Shown in pieces: positions 10,156-20,743 of a stretch of 64,000 nucleotides of DNA (position 1 is the first letter of the stretch; every line of letters begins with the position of its first letter). Under the pieces are notes generated by a model, which saw only the letters and a program-made list of their open reading frames with translations, was not told the origin of the DNA and ran no database searches. This stretch comes from Knoxdaviesia capensis (Eukaryota; Ascomycota; Sordariomycetes; Microascales; Gondwanamycetaceae), in the NCBI GenBank assembly GCA_001510575.1, contig LNGK01000004.1:1852537-1916536 (forward strand), read 5' to 3'. The translations under genes and the position numbers were made by a program.

Positions 10156-10961
10156 GGGTGTGGGTGACTTTGGCGTTGTTTGACTTTTTCTTTTATGTTT
10201 GTATCGTGCTTAATGCGGTTTCCAGACCCAACCCATAGACCGTGCTTTCTGTTTGTTATTTGATATTCTTTCAGATTCTCCGTTAGCATCAATATGATTC
10301 ACTCCTCTGCTGTGTCCCGGGCATCTGCCAGCAACTTCTCACAGCAGCTGACCAACTTCGACTCTCAACACGACTCCAAGCGGCCCGAAAACGCCGAGAT
10401 CGGCCAATTTTCACCGCAGGAAGCTGCAGTTGCTGCAACCCGTCCATGACATTCCGGCGCCTCTTTCAGACACGGCACAAGCCGCCGGCTTCAATCCGTG
10501 GCCTCTGCTGGCTCTGGGAACCAACCAACAGCCAGACGGAACACCCGATGTTGAAAAGGTGGAGCTTGCTTGCAGGGCAGGAATGGGAAAGACGGGAAGA
10601 GGATAACATGTAAACGCGGGGGAGGACGGCCGCTGACACGGTTAATATGGGATCCGTGCCATGAGACCCTGTCAGCTAAGCCTTGCGAACCTATGGAATC
10701 TGGGGGGAAGAGAGAATTGCCTAGGTACAAACGTTGCCACGAGTGTTGATGTTAATCAAGAGCAGGCACGAGTTCCTGCACATACCCGAAGAGGATCGCC
10801 TAAAGTAGCGAATTAATCATCAGCAATCTTCACGCAAAGTGCCTCTCTGAAAGATTACGAAGGTCTGTTGAAGGGCATCATTGGCCCATGCGGAACCCTT
10901 GTGAGACATATCATATCGGATATGGACCTCTTGGGGACGGAATTGTTTCCTCCTGGACAAA
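10156..10961. other. Intergenic; possible decayed upstream part of the carboxylesterase
   Basis: About 800 bp without a convincing frame. The first part is the 3' region of the membrane-protein gene. From roughly 10,820 short readable segments run toward the carboxylesterase remnant that begins near 10,962, but I cannot align them with the family. Confidence 0.4.
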
Positions 10962-11675
10962 CAGTGAGAGTACTGTTCGGGAGGTGATGGACATGTACCC
11001 CTACCCCCTTGATGCACCCAGCCCGCCGTACTCGCTGCCAATGGAAGACTAGTTCCGCGACTCTATGCACGCCGCAAACTTCACCTGTGGCGCCCAGTAC
11101 CCCGCCGAGTTGCCGCCATCTTCGCCGACTATGCGCAGATCTCCGGTGTGCGCTCCTCGGCGTCGTACTGGGCGAACTCCGGAAAGACGGCGTACATCGA
11201 CCGGCTTGATACCACACCCACCGGCCTCCCCATCGAGTAGACCCAATTTGCTGAGAGATTCGCTTTGCATTCGGCGGAGTATGCGTCCTTCTTCCACTTC
11301 CCGCCCGACGATGACATGTTCGGCAGAAACCCTCTGGCCCGGAACGTGCCGGCCCACCTGCCGCTGTCGCGGGGAATCTCCGACAAGCTGATTGCCTTCG
11401 TCAAAGTCCGGAGATCCAAGCTCGTTCCAGAGCAAGTTGCTATACCACCACCGAAAGAATTCAACAGGAACTAACTCCATTCTCCATCAGGCGCCGCCAT
11501 TCCCGCGTGGCCGAAATACAAGGTTGAGACACCCCGGAACATGGTGCTCAACGCCGCTGAACAGGACAGCAAACTGAATGTCCACATTGAGCCCGATATC
11601 CGGAGAGCCGAGGGAATCAAGCTTTGGGAGAAATACTCCATCGAGCTGCAGTTCGGATCGGATTGGAGACCGTAG
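10962..11675 (+). pseudogene. Broken type-B carboxylesterase (3' portion)
   Basis: The stretch reads as the C-terminal third of a type-B carboxylesterase/lipase (alpha/beta hydrolase). In order: STVREVMDMYP, FRDSMHAANFTCGAQY, IFADYAQISGVRSSASYW, a segment around FALHSAEYASFFHF probably holding the catalytic His, SRGISDKLIAFVK, then after an intron-like gap ending at a CAG acceptor (about 11,490) AIPAWPKYKVETPRNMVLN and a terminal stop at 11,673-11,675. It is disabled by in-frame TAG codons at 11,050-11,052 and 11,238-11,240 and by a frame change near 11,103. The nucleophile-elbow half is not recognisable upstream. The family call rests on the overall pattern, so moderate confidence. Confidence 0.55.
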
Positions 11676-11931
11676 GCCCGTTGCATGGCCAGAAGGGACT
11701 CGGGTTTAACCCTAACCAATTAATGTCCATTTCCCGCCGTGTCGATGCTTCACTGTTGGCAGTTATCAAGACGCAAGAAGAGAGGGAAACTCTGAAAATA
11801 ACCACAAGTTACTACAAAGCCAAGTTCGCTGTTTCTCCTGCCAAGCGAAGATGTGCCTTGAGACCGAATATTCCATATCGGACCTCGTACAGTGATGCGA
11901 ACAGTGCCGAACACGGTGTAAGGGTGACGTA

Positions 11932-11937
11932 TATAAA
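11932..11937 (+). promoter_or_regulatory. TATA box of the DHCR24-like gene
   Basis: TATAAA inside GTATATAAATG lies 107 bp before the ATG at 12,044. Spacing to a start codon with a short leader is plausible. A telobox (AACCCTAA) lies further upstream at 11,708-11,715. Confidence 0.45.
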
Positions 11938-12043
11938 TGCCCTGGATTTGTGGCTGGGGGACTCAAATCTGCCGTCCTTCATTCTGATGAAGAAAAGATA
12001 CAGAAAAGAAGAAGAAAAAACGACGACAGCGACAACATCAGGC

Positions 12044-13648
12044 ATGGAAGCTCACGATGCGGCCGTGGCCGAAATCTCACGCCGAGTGCGCCAATTCCAC
12101 GATGCGCAGAAGCCGTTCCGCATCTACCACGGCTCGACCAACAGCACGCGCAAGTCCGCCCGCAACGCCGCCAACACGGTCGACACCAGCAAGTTAACGC
12201 AGGTTCTCTCGGTCGACGCCGCCGCCAAAACCGCCACGGTCGAGCCCAACGTGCCGATGGATGCCTTGGTGGCGGCCACGCTGCAGCACGGCCTGGTGCC
12301 GCTCGTGGTGATGGAATTTCCGGGGATTACCGTCGGCGGCGGGTTCTCCGGGACGTCGGGCGAGAGCAGCTCGTTCCGGTACGGCGCATTCGACGCCACG
12401 ATCAACAACATCGAGATCGTGCTTGCGGATGGCCGCGTTATGCACGCGTCCAAAACCCCGTGGCCAGTATCCACATCGCCGGCCGACGGATCGGAGCCTA
12501 AGCCACCACGAGAGCAGAACGCTGACCTGTTCTGGGGCGCCGCGTCAGCATTCGGAACGCTGGGTGTTGTCACCATGCTCAATGTCCAGCTGCGGGACGC
12601 TGCCCCGTATGTTGAGCTGAACTACCGGAATGTCGGGGCCATGGACGAGTATGTGCTGCAGGTTGGCACGGACATTCGCGACGAGAGCCTGGACTATATC
12701 GACGCCATTGCCTATGGGCCGGATCATATTGTAGTGTGTAACGGAAAGCTGGTGCAATCTGTACCGGAGAACGGCAAGATTCAGCGGTTCACGCGCCGGG
12801 CAGATCCTTGGTTCTATCTTCACGCAAAAGACGTCGGCAGAAAGCTCACCAAGGGAGGCTCCTATTCGGAGTATGTCCCCATTGTCGATTATCTCTTCCG
12901 GTACGACCGCGGTGCATTCTGGGGCGCGCGGTATGCCTTCCAGTACTTCATGACACCGTTCAACCACATCACACGTTTCCTCCTCGACCGATTCATGCAC
13001 ACCCGCATCATGTACCGAGCCATGCACCGGAGCGGGCTTTCCGACTGCTACCTGATCCAGGACGTCGGCATTCCCCTGGACCGGGCAGCCGAGTTCCACC
13101 GCTGGCTGGACTCCGAACTCGGCATCTACCCGCTCTGGCTGTGTCCACTGTATGTCCGTCGGTACTGGAATGACGCCGCCCACGGGCTTCACGCGGAGTT
13201 TGGCCGGAGCGACACCGGCCACGCCACTGAGCTTCTCAACTTTGGAGTCTGGGGCCCGTGCCCGGGAGGCTGGCAGGCGCCGCGGCGGGAGGTTATCGCG
13301 GTCAACCGCCAGGTCGAGAAGGAAGTGTCGCGGCTCGACGGCAAGAAATGGCTGTACGCCCAGGCTTACTACCCCGAGAACGAGTTCTGGGACCAGTACG
13401 ATCGGCAGTCATACGACGCCATCCGGGCCAAATACGGTGCTCTGCATCTGCCGAGTGTGTATGATAAGGTCCGCGTGGACGTCGAGGCGGAGATGGCGGA
13501 GGCTGACTCCACAGGCTTCACCAGTCGGCTGTGGAATGTGTGGCCATTGCGTGGTCTGCGCGGAGTGACCAAAGCTATCGTTGGAGGAGATTATCTGCTG
13601 CAAAAGGAGAAGGCCGCGGAAATTGGTGGGAAGCAGAAGGCCAGCTGA
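12044..13648 (+). CDS. DHCR24/DWARF1-like FAD-linked oxidoreductase
   Basis: A single exon of 534 residues. The frame is open 140 codons further upstream into the carboxylesterase remnant, but the ATG at 12,044 is chosen because MEAHDAAVAEISRRVRQF starts the recognisable family alignment and a TATA box lies just before it. The N-terminal half is a PCMH-type FAD-binding domain (about residues 12-200) with YHGSTNSTR, TATVEPNVPMDALV and FPGITVGGGFSGTSGESSS (near residue 92). The C-terminal half has the W-rich tract of the 24-dehydrocholesterol reductase family. Relatives reduce the delta-24 bond of sterols in animals and plants. The substrate of fungal members is uncertain, because ergosterol synthesis uses different steps at C24. 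Unlike animal DHCR24, no N-terminal membrane anchor is seen. Confidence 0.8.
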   Translation: MEAHDAAVAEISRRVRQFHDAQKPFRIYHGSTNSTRKSARNAANTVDTSKLTQVLSVDAAAKTATVEPNVPMDALVAATLQHGLVPLVVMEFPGITVGGGFSGTSGESSSFRYGAFDATINNIEIVLADGRVMHASKTPWPVSTSPADGSEPKPPREQNADLFWGAASAFGTLGVVTMLNVQLRDAAPYVELNYRNVGAMDEYVLQVGTDIRDESLDYIDAIAYGPDHIVVCNGKLVQSVPENGKIQRFTRRADPWFYLHAKDVGRKLTKGGSYSEYVPIVDYLFRYDRGAFWGARYAFQYFMTPFNHITRFLLDRFMHTRIMYRAMHRSGLSDCYLIQDVGIPLDRAAEFHRWLDSELGIYPLWLCPLYVRRYWNDAAHGLHAEFGRSDTGHATELLNFGVWGPCPGGWQAPRREVIAVNRQVEKEVSRLDGKKWLYAQAYYPENEFWDQYDRQSYDAIRAKYGALHLPSVYDKVRVDVEAEMAEADSTGFTSRLWNVWPLRGLRGVTKAIVGGDYLLQKEKAAEIGGKQKAS

Positions 13649-13930
13649 CGCGATGTGTGGGCGTAAGCCCCGTGAAACGCATACATTGGGAGGGTTCGCA
13701 TAGATAGTGAGATGATGGATAGAGACGATATTTGATAGCCGGTTGGTAACAATGCATTCTTACCGTTGAACCTTCGAGATGAAAATGAGACAGAGATTAT
13801 GGCCTAGAACACGAGAATTAGATTGTAGAGCAGATGCATTCTTCAATCTGCTTGTATCAGAAGAAAGATCACGAAGATCTATCCGGACAGCGATGTGTTT
13901 AGAGGGATTGGACGGAGACCTAGTGGGAAC

Positions 13931-13944
13931 AACCCTAACCCTAA
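13931..13944. promoter_or_regulatory. Double telobox AACCCTAACCCTAA
   Basis: Two overlapping copies of the telomere-type octamer in intergenic DNA, about 280 bp downstream of the DHCR24-like stop. Tbf1/Teb1-type Myb proteins are known to bind this motif in fungal promoters. Similar sites recur in noncoding DNA across the window. Confidence 0.5.
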
Positions 13945-15613
13945 CAACGAGATCGGCGACGATATCGGGAAGGCGCAATGACGTGCTTGCGACGGGCAAA
14001 GCTAGAGCTGGCAAGGACCCAGGAAAAAAAAAGGAAGGAGCAAGCACAAGGAAGGAGCATCCCTTGTTAGGTTAGACCCCGCCGCGGGGCAGGAGCGCGC
14101 AAAAGTGATTGCTTCCTTCCCAGGAACATTTTCTTCCACTTCTTCTAGAATCATCTGGTGATAACCGGTGATATATATCTGTGTAGAACACGTCTAGAGC
14201 TTCAAATTTACTTGCAGATGCAGTTTAGCTTCGAGAGGAAGCGAACACCATCTAAAGTCAAACGGAGGGGAAGTTTCAGTACAAGTCCCGTGTAATCGAA
14301 CTCAATACACAGACATTGGGCGAGCGTGAGATCGAGGAATGACGGACACTCTCCACTTTGCATTCTCTTTGGTGGGCTTTGTTTCGCCTTCAAAAACTCC
14401 GATTTCTCATCAGTGTTAGTCGTACACTGGCTCGCATTTCCCGATAGCCAAAAGCCGTCTCTCGTGGCCGCCGGCCTTGCTCTCGGACCCAGAAGGGTCG
14501 GCTGGGATTAGTATCACCGCGCTTCTTTGGCCTCATCTTCGACGTCTTCTCACGGCCATCTTCACATCCCAATCGCACTCTATACCCTCGTATAGCCGTA
14601 TTACACTTCAACCGCCGTCTTCCGTCCATGTCAATGTCTCTCAAAGACATCTCCCCGCCGACCCCTCCTTCGTCAGTCCCAAGATGGTGTGGTCACGGTT
14701 TGTGCAATGATGGTCCCTGATGACCTGATCGCCCATGGTTACCGACTCCAGCCAATCATCGCCAGTGCGCATCACGCAATAGCTCGACTTTTGCCCAGCT
14801 GTGTCCCACAATTCCTACCTATGCCTATTCCGACGAATCCTGAGCAGGATTTTCTAAAGCCAGAGGGCCCTGGGAAGCGTAGATCTTGGGTCCAAAAAGC
14901 TCCTCCTCTCAAGGTAGTATCCACAGTGAATCTGGACGAAGCAAAAAGAAACCAGAAAGAAAATTCTTCAATCCACATGTGAACATCGGGGGTGAGAGAG
15001 GGAAGATACACGGGAAGAAAGTCTGTCATCTCAGACTCACGTAGAGGAACTATATAGTTGCGAAGGGGTTGGGCCGGAGGGAAAGCCTCATGGCCAGCTA
15101 TTTACCAGCCAGGGGAAACCAGGGGAGCTTTGGTGAGAACGAACAGGTTTATAGGAGCTCTAGACTTCGATACGTGTTGCGATATAGTGAAGCGAGCCAG
15201 GTATTTGGAGGCTAGGCCGGCTAGGTACTCTCCTGCGGCAGCCTGCAGCAGAACGGTACATACGGCCGATGGCTTCCGCGCCGCAATGGAGGGGCATTTT
15301 GGCGGGGGACCAGAGAAGAGAGAGGTACATCGGACGCCTGGTACAAACGACATGTAACTATCACGCAATGATAGATGGTGTCGCAATTGCCTGGCCCGTT
15401 ACAAACTTTTTTTCCTGTCTACATTGACAAAGGTCGCCGGCTGATCCCAACCTTTTTTTCGATTGAGGGGAAAAAATATTGCAATAATGACAATTAGAAA
15501 GCAGAAAAGAAAATGAGGCAAGCGCTTTCGAGCTGGCTCTTGCAAGCGTGCCAGGGAAACAAAAGTATATAATGTGTAGCTTCTCTCCCGTTTCCGGAAG
15601 TGTGTAGGACAGA

Positions 15614-15672
15614 TTCTCTTTTCCTTCTTCTTCTCTTCCTTTCCTCTTCCCTTCCTCTTTTCTTCTTCCTTC
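15614..15672 (+). promoter_or_regulatory. Pyrimidine tract in the peroxiredoxin promoter/leader
   Basis: Fifty-nine consecutive C/T bases ending about 100 bp before the start codon. CT-rich blocks close upstream of the start are typical of strongly expressed genes in filamentous fungi. Its role here is inferred from position. Confidence 0.55.
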
Positions 15673-15768
15673 ATCCCAGATTATACCCAGCACTTCTGCC
15701 TCCACTCTAGAAACCAACTCGATCCGCACTTCGTCTCTTCTTCCGTAACTTGACCACATTACTTCACC

Positions 15769-16829
15769 ATGTCTCCGTAAGTGTTTGCTGCTCTGTTGCT
15801 TCCCTTCATGGGATGGTGGTGGTTATACAGGGTCGGCTGCGAGACACCTCTGATATGCTTGCTGAAGCTATGGAGAGGATCGTCAAGGAGTCTTGCACCT
15901 ATATCACCTCCCGTCATCGGCCACCGATTCCAACTCGAGACTCTGCCAGCCCACTAACATCATCTCCTTTCTTCCCCCCCATAACAGCACCAAGTCTCTC
16001 CGCCTGGGCAACACCGCCCCCGACTTCGAGGCCGAAACCACCCAGGGCCCCATCAAGTTCCACGAGTGGGCCGGCGACAGCTGGGTTGTGTTCTTCTCGC
16101 ACCCCGAGGACTACACCCCCGTGTGCACCACCGAGCTCGGCGCCTTCGCCAAGCTCGAGCCCGAGTTCACCAAGCGCGGCGTCAAGCTGATTGGTCTCTC
16201 GGCGAACACCATTGAGTCGCACGGCGGATGGATCAAGGATATCGCCGAGGTCACCGGCGGTGATGTCACCTTCCCTATCATTGGCGACAAGCAGCGCCAG
16301 GTTGCCCTCCTCTACGACATGTAAGCATGCCCTGCTCTCTTTGGATCTCTGTTCTTTCTGTGCCCAAGGGGATTCTGTGCGCCCGTTCAGTCCCCCCTTT
16401 GCCCACTGGGATACAGAGATCACCTACCACAATGACCCCCCTCCCCACAAGATAGCCCAGTTTCCTAACCAGTGCTCTCTTTGCTCCCACAGGATCGATG
16501 AGCAGGACGCCACCAACGTTGACGAGAAGGGCGTTGCCTTCACCATCCGTTCGGTCTACGTCATCGACCCCAAGAAGTCGATCCGCACCATCCTCTCCTA
16601 CCCCGCCAGCACTGGCCGCAACACCGCCGAGGTGCTCCGCATCGTCGACTCGCTGCAGACCGGCGACAAGTGGCGCATCACCACCCCCATCAACTGGGTC
16701 CCCGGTGACGATGTCATCGTCCACCCCGGCGTCAAGAACGAGGAGGCCAAGGACCTCTTCCCCGAGTTCCGCATCGTCAAGCCCTACCTCCGCTTCACTC
16801 CCCTCTCCAAGGACAAGTCGACCGTTTGA
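15769..16829 (+). CDS. 1-Cys peroxiredoxin (Prx6/Prx1 type)
   Basis: Three exons, 15,769-15,776, 15,988-16,320 and 16,493-16,829, give 225 residues. The first coding exon is only 8 nt (ATG TCT CC) and joins in phase to MSPTKSLRLGNTAPDFEAET. The peroxidatic cysteine is Cys49 in YTPVCTTE. The C-terminal dimerisation region PINWVPGDDVIVHPGVKNEE is typical of the 1-Cys class, and no resolving cysteine motif of 2-Cys enzymes is present. The enzyme reduces hydrogen peroxide, lipid peroxides and peroxynitrite. There is no clear mitochondrial presequence, so the protein is probably cytosolic. Length matches the family. The 211-bp intron directly after the start and the upstream pyrimidine tract suggest a strongly expressed housekeeping gene. 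Confidence 0.95.
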
Positions 16830-19800
16830 AAAGACGGCCGCTGCTCTTCGCACCCTGCTTCTCCAACCACACATTGTTCATCAACACCAGTGTGAAGAAC
16901 AAGACAAGCATGCTTCTTGCTTCTTTGATATACCTTTAATTTTCCTTTGTCTTATTACCATCCACCTTATATCAACAACCAGATAATGTGGGCTGCCGAA
17001 GCGCGGCTCAATGGTTCTGTCTACCATGATCTCCATAGCGGCGTTTTGGGTGTTTCTCGTTCCATACCTACTTTCATTCGTATTAGTTTGATCAAAATCA
17101 AAAGATATTCATTTGTGAAAACTGTTTGTCTTGTCCGAAACCGTGAAATGAAGCTGTGGTTACTCCGTGTTGCTTCTCCTACCTGCCGCCTAGTAACCCT
17201 AGTTTGAACGTACTGTACTGTACTCACTTGTAGATACTGGTGAGACTGAGAATCAGACCCGGCTGGAGCAGACACCACAGGTTTTAGTTGAGGTTAGAGC
17301 TAATCGTTGGCATGGGCTTTCTTCAAATATATCAGGTGTTTCCTCGATTGGGGCTGTGTGTGAGCAACTGCCGCGATATCCCGCCATCTGCTAATGCATA
17401 TATGATCGACGTTAAGTGTGTATGCACTCAAGATCAGGTATCTTCACCAGGGCTATAACTGCACCAGTTCCCTCTTCCCCTGGTTTGATGGCCGGTGTGG
17501 ATGGTGGAAAGCGCATTTCCACATGTCAGAGAACAGAAAGAGATAGTTGATCATGCCTTTTCCAGATTCTTCCGTTTCCGTTCCTGTTGAACCGCTTCTT
17601 TTCCACAACTAGGGCTTTCCTGATGCGATCAAATGCCGCGAATCTTTGCCCACAAAGACAGGACTGCGAGTGCTTCTTGGGCTATTTCGAAATTTTATAT
17701 GTGGAGACCTGGTGAGAAAATACGCACACTGCAAGACAAGCCCCTGATATTCGGAACCTGACCCGTAAAACTATCCATCTTTTTCTGGATTCCCGGAGCC
17801 ACTTTCGCTAAGTTGCGGTGGAAGTCCAGGATCACAGTACCAACGAGAAAAAAGTGAATGTAACCTTCTACGAGTGCATGCTAATTTTACTCTGACTTTC
17901 CTCTGGTTGACAGAGTAAGCAGGGCGATGGGGTTCCAGAACCGTGGTTCAGAGAGGCACGAAACTTTTGCTATCTGCAATATAACGCCGATGAGAGAGGT
18001 GTGAAGAACGGCGCGGTCGGCGCGTGCCGGAGGCAGGGCGTGTCAGTGGGAGCTATGATCAGGGCGATGGAGGAGGATGGATGAGGTCAAGTTCAGGCTC
18101 GCGATCTGGACATTAGAACACAATGTAGCGAGATGTTGTTTAATGTGCTATTTCGACACACTTCTAGCTAGCCGTCTTTAGAGGTCTGCCTTATATTGGC
18201 GTAACCCGATATCGGTCTGTGACGAAGAGCATGATGACTCGGCAGAGTTCGGATATCTCCTCAACCCCTAAAGTTTCCCTTTGGAAAGCAACATGATTGT
18301 GAACCTGTCGCCCCCCCGGGCCCCCTGACCGTTGCTGATTCCATTGGATTGGCCAAGTGTGAATTCGCATTTGATTGGACCTCACCATCGCGCATAATGG
18401 CATCCACAGCCAGGGGGGGAGAGAGGTTGGATGAAATCTTTCCTCTTTTGAGCCACCACTGCAAAGGCTGGGAAGAGTCGCCACACCAAATCAAAAGGGG
18501 GTTGCAGAATATCTGGCACACAAGCGCTGAGCTGGTCCAAAGTGGTGGTGGTGGTGACCTGTCCAGATCGGTCGGTGCTGCTGTAGGCAGCCGCTAGACC
18601 ATCCTCCGAGTGCTTGATGCAGCCAATGCTCGGACGCAGTTGTTACGGATCTCGCCTGTTCGTCATTGGTGTGCGTGTTTCTGTTCTTTTCCTTTCTCCA
18701 GTGCCTGTGTTCTCAGCTGAAGGGTGAAATGCGGTGTACTGTAGAGTGTAGGGAAACTGTCAACTCCGACCTATGCGAAAAGGCGCAGTAAACTTCACAT
18801 AGGCTGGCTGTCAAATCTGTTAACCTGACCTACCTGTCTGTCCCTGTCATGGCAGGGAAGCTGTTCTATTTCCTTCCAAGGCCATGGGCCATCCCTGCTG
18901 ACGGCATAAGACCAAATTTAAGGGCATATGAGAGATAACATATCGTTCGGGGCTTAAGTGACAATTTCAACACTGCAGGCCAGAACGGTCGGTTGGATCG
19001 GGCGATTTCTGGCTGAGTTGAACGCTGCCATCCGGGCCCAGGAAGTGCCATCGTCGCCGCCGTCGACACCGTGTAGGCTTGAACATAGACCCGCCGACGG
19101 GAACGGGAGGTGACTCCGGGCGTCTTGACTGGAGTGCGAGTGTCAAGTTCGGTTCGGATGGACGGGACAGAATGCTTCACCGCCCGGCCACCCGGCAGTG
19201 CCTATACTCCTCGACGCTGGGAGGTCCAGACCAGTGCTGGCCGTGCTGTAGGACACTTCTGTTGTTGTTGTGTCGACAATTGTGTCAGTTCAGTATCAGA
19301 AGTGGTGAATCCCGGCTCGGATCCTGTGGTCGTTGAATTTGGCTGCCACCTGCCCGCCACTGCCAGGCACTGGCAGCCCCTAAGTGCAAAAGGAAGCCCT
19401 ATAATGTGTGAATCATCTTTGCCCCCTCACTTTTCCCCTTCTTCTTCATCCCCGAAAAAGTCTTAAACGCCTCCATGCTCCAGAGACTGAACCCCGGTCT
19501 GGCAGAAAAAACGTGTGCGTTTCCGCTTTAACCACGCCACGAAACACTCTTAGGGGCGGCGGATCCTTGTTTTTGTGGTCTTCTGCTGGTCTTTGTCCGG
19601 TTTGGCGGTGGTGGGCTGCCGAGAAGCGAAGAGAACGGTATCTTCATTTGGCCCAACCACGGTTCACTTCACGCTCCGCACGCACCGCTTCTCGCAGGCA
19701 GACTCTCTCACCAGCCTGTTCCCACAGTGCCGTACAGACGACTGTATAGCGTGAGAGAGAGAGACTCCGAGTCCTGTCCAATATCACAGCATCCCCGTCC

Positions 19801-20743
19801 TTAGTTTCCAGGCTCCTGGGCTCGCTATATTCTCTTCAGCAAACAAACCGACGCTGGCTCCCCTCCTCCGTCTTCCATCCCCGCCCATTCCCCTGTGCCT
19901 GTGCCTGTGAGCCACACTCTGCGTGAGAAGAAGCCCTTCTCTTTTTTTATTTTTTTCTCTCCTCCTCACCTCATCCTGGATCCGATCTTTCTCTCTTTTT
20001 CTCCCGCCCCCTTCACTCTCCTGCTTCCCCGATATTGGACACACTCGACGAACTCCTTTTTCTCGATCAATCCTACCCTCGCTCGCGTCTCCCTCGTCCG
20101 TTGATTCCGACTGTCATTAATCTGCGCACTGGTCTTTTGTTTCTGCTTCCTCTCGCTCCTGAAGAGCCCGCCCCTCCCCGGCGCCAACTTTGAGCGCTCC
20201 TTGCTGTGCGCGCGCGCAGTATCGTGGGCCATAGCTGTATCCCTACGCAATATACCACAGTAGTATGTCTTTATGCGCATCCTCGTTGTCGTCGTTTCGA
20301 ACTCCAAGATCTGTTTTTGTTTCCTTCCGTGTGGCTATCGCCGTACTCTAGCTTCTGGAATGATCCTGCTTCTGTTGTCCCTGTCACGTTTAATTTAATT
20401 TATTCGTGCAGAACCGAATATCGTTCCGGCAGTGTTGGCTGGTCGTGTGTGTGTTGTTTGCTGTATGTGTGCATGTAGTGCATGTACCCAGGAGTTCCTG
20501 CTGCCTTCACATCCTGTCATATTTTGTTCTTATTTTATCTCATATTTTGCTTTTCTTTGTGGTGCTGTGCTCTCACCCTTCCTGTCACCCTCCCACGATA
20601 CATCCACTTGCCGGTGGTTGTGGCTGCTGTGTTGTTGACTCCAGTGTTTTGTCGTTGCCTGCTCTTGCTTCCACCTACGTTCTGTCATTGCATCGCGATA
20701 AACACTTGCTCCTCACTGATACTGATACACATTGGCTGGAAAC
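16830..20743. other. Gene-poor 3.9-kb intergenic region and leader of the Kelch/BTB gene
   Basis: No supported gene on either strand. Short frames are scattered without family features. The last 800 bp is pyrimidine-rich (for example 19,935-20,040) and probably holds a long 5' leader of the Kelch/BTB gene. A short GTACT tandem lies at about 17,212-17,226 and a GGT run at 18,541-18,555. Confidence 0.5.

Larger units (their letters stand above)
13649..15768. other. Intergenic region upstream of the peroxiredoxin
   Basis: 2.1 kb without a gene I can support. It contains a double telobox at 13,931-13,944, a TATA-like TATATAA near 15,565 about 200 bp before the peroxiredoxin start, and a long pyrimidine tract at 15,614-15,672. 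Short frames here have no family features. Confidence 0.6.

Noticed and set aside
11624..12043. 140-codon upstream extension of the DHCR24-like frame
   Set aside because: It runs through the carboxylesterase remnant and the TATA box; the family alignment starts at the ATG at 12,044.
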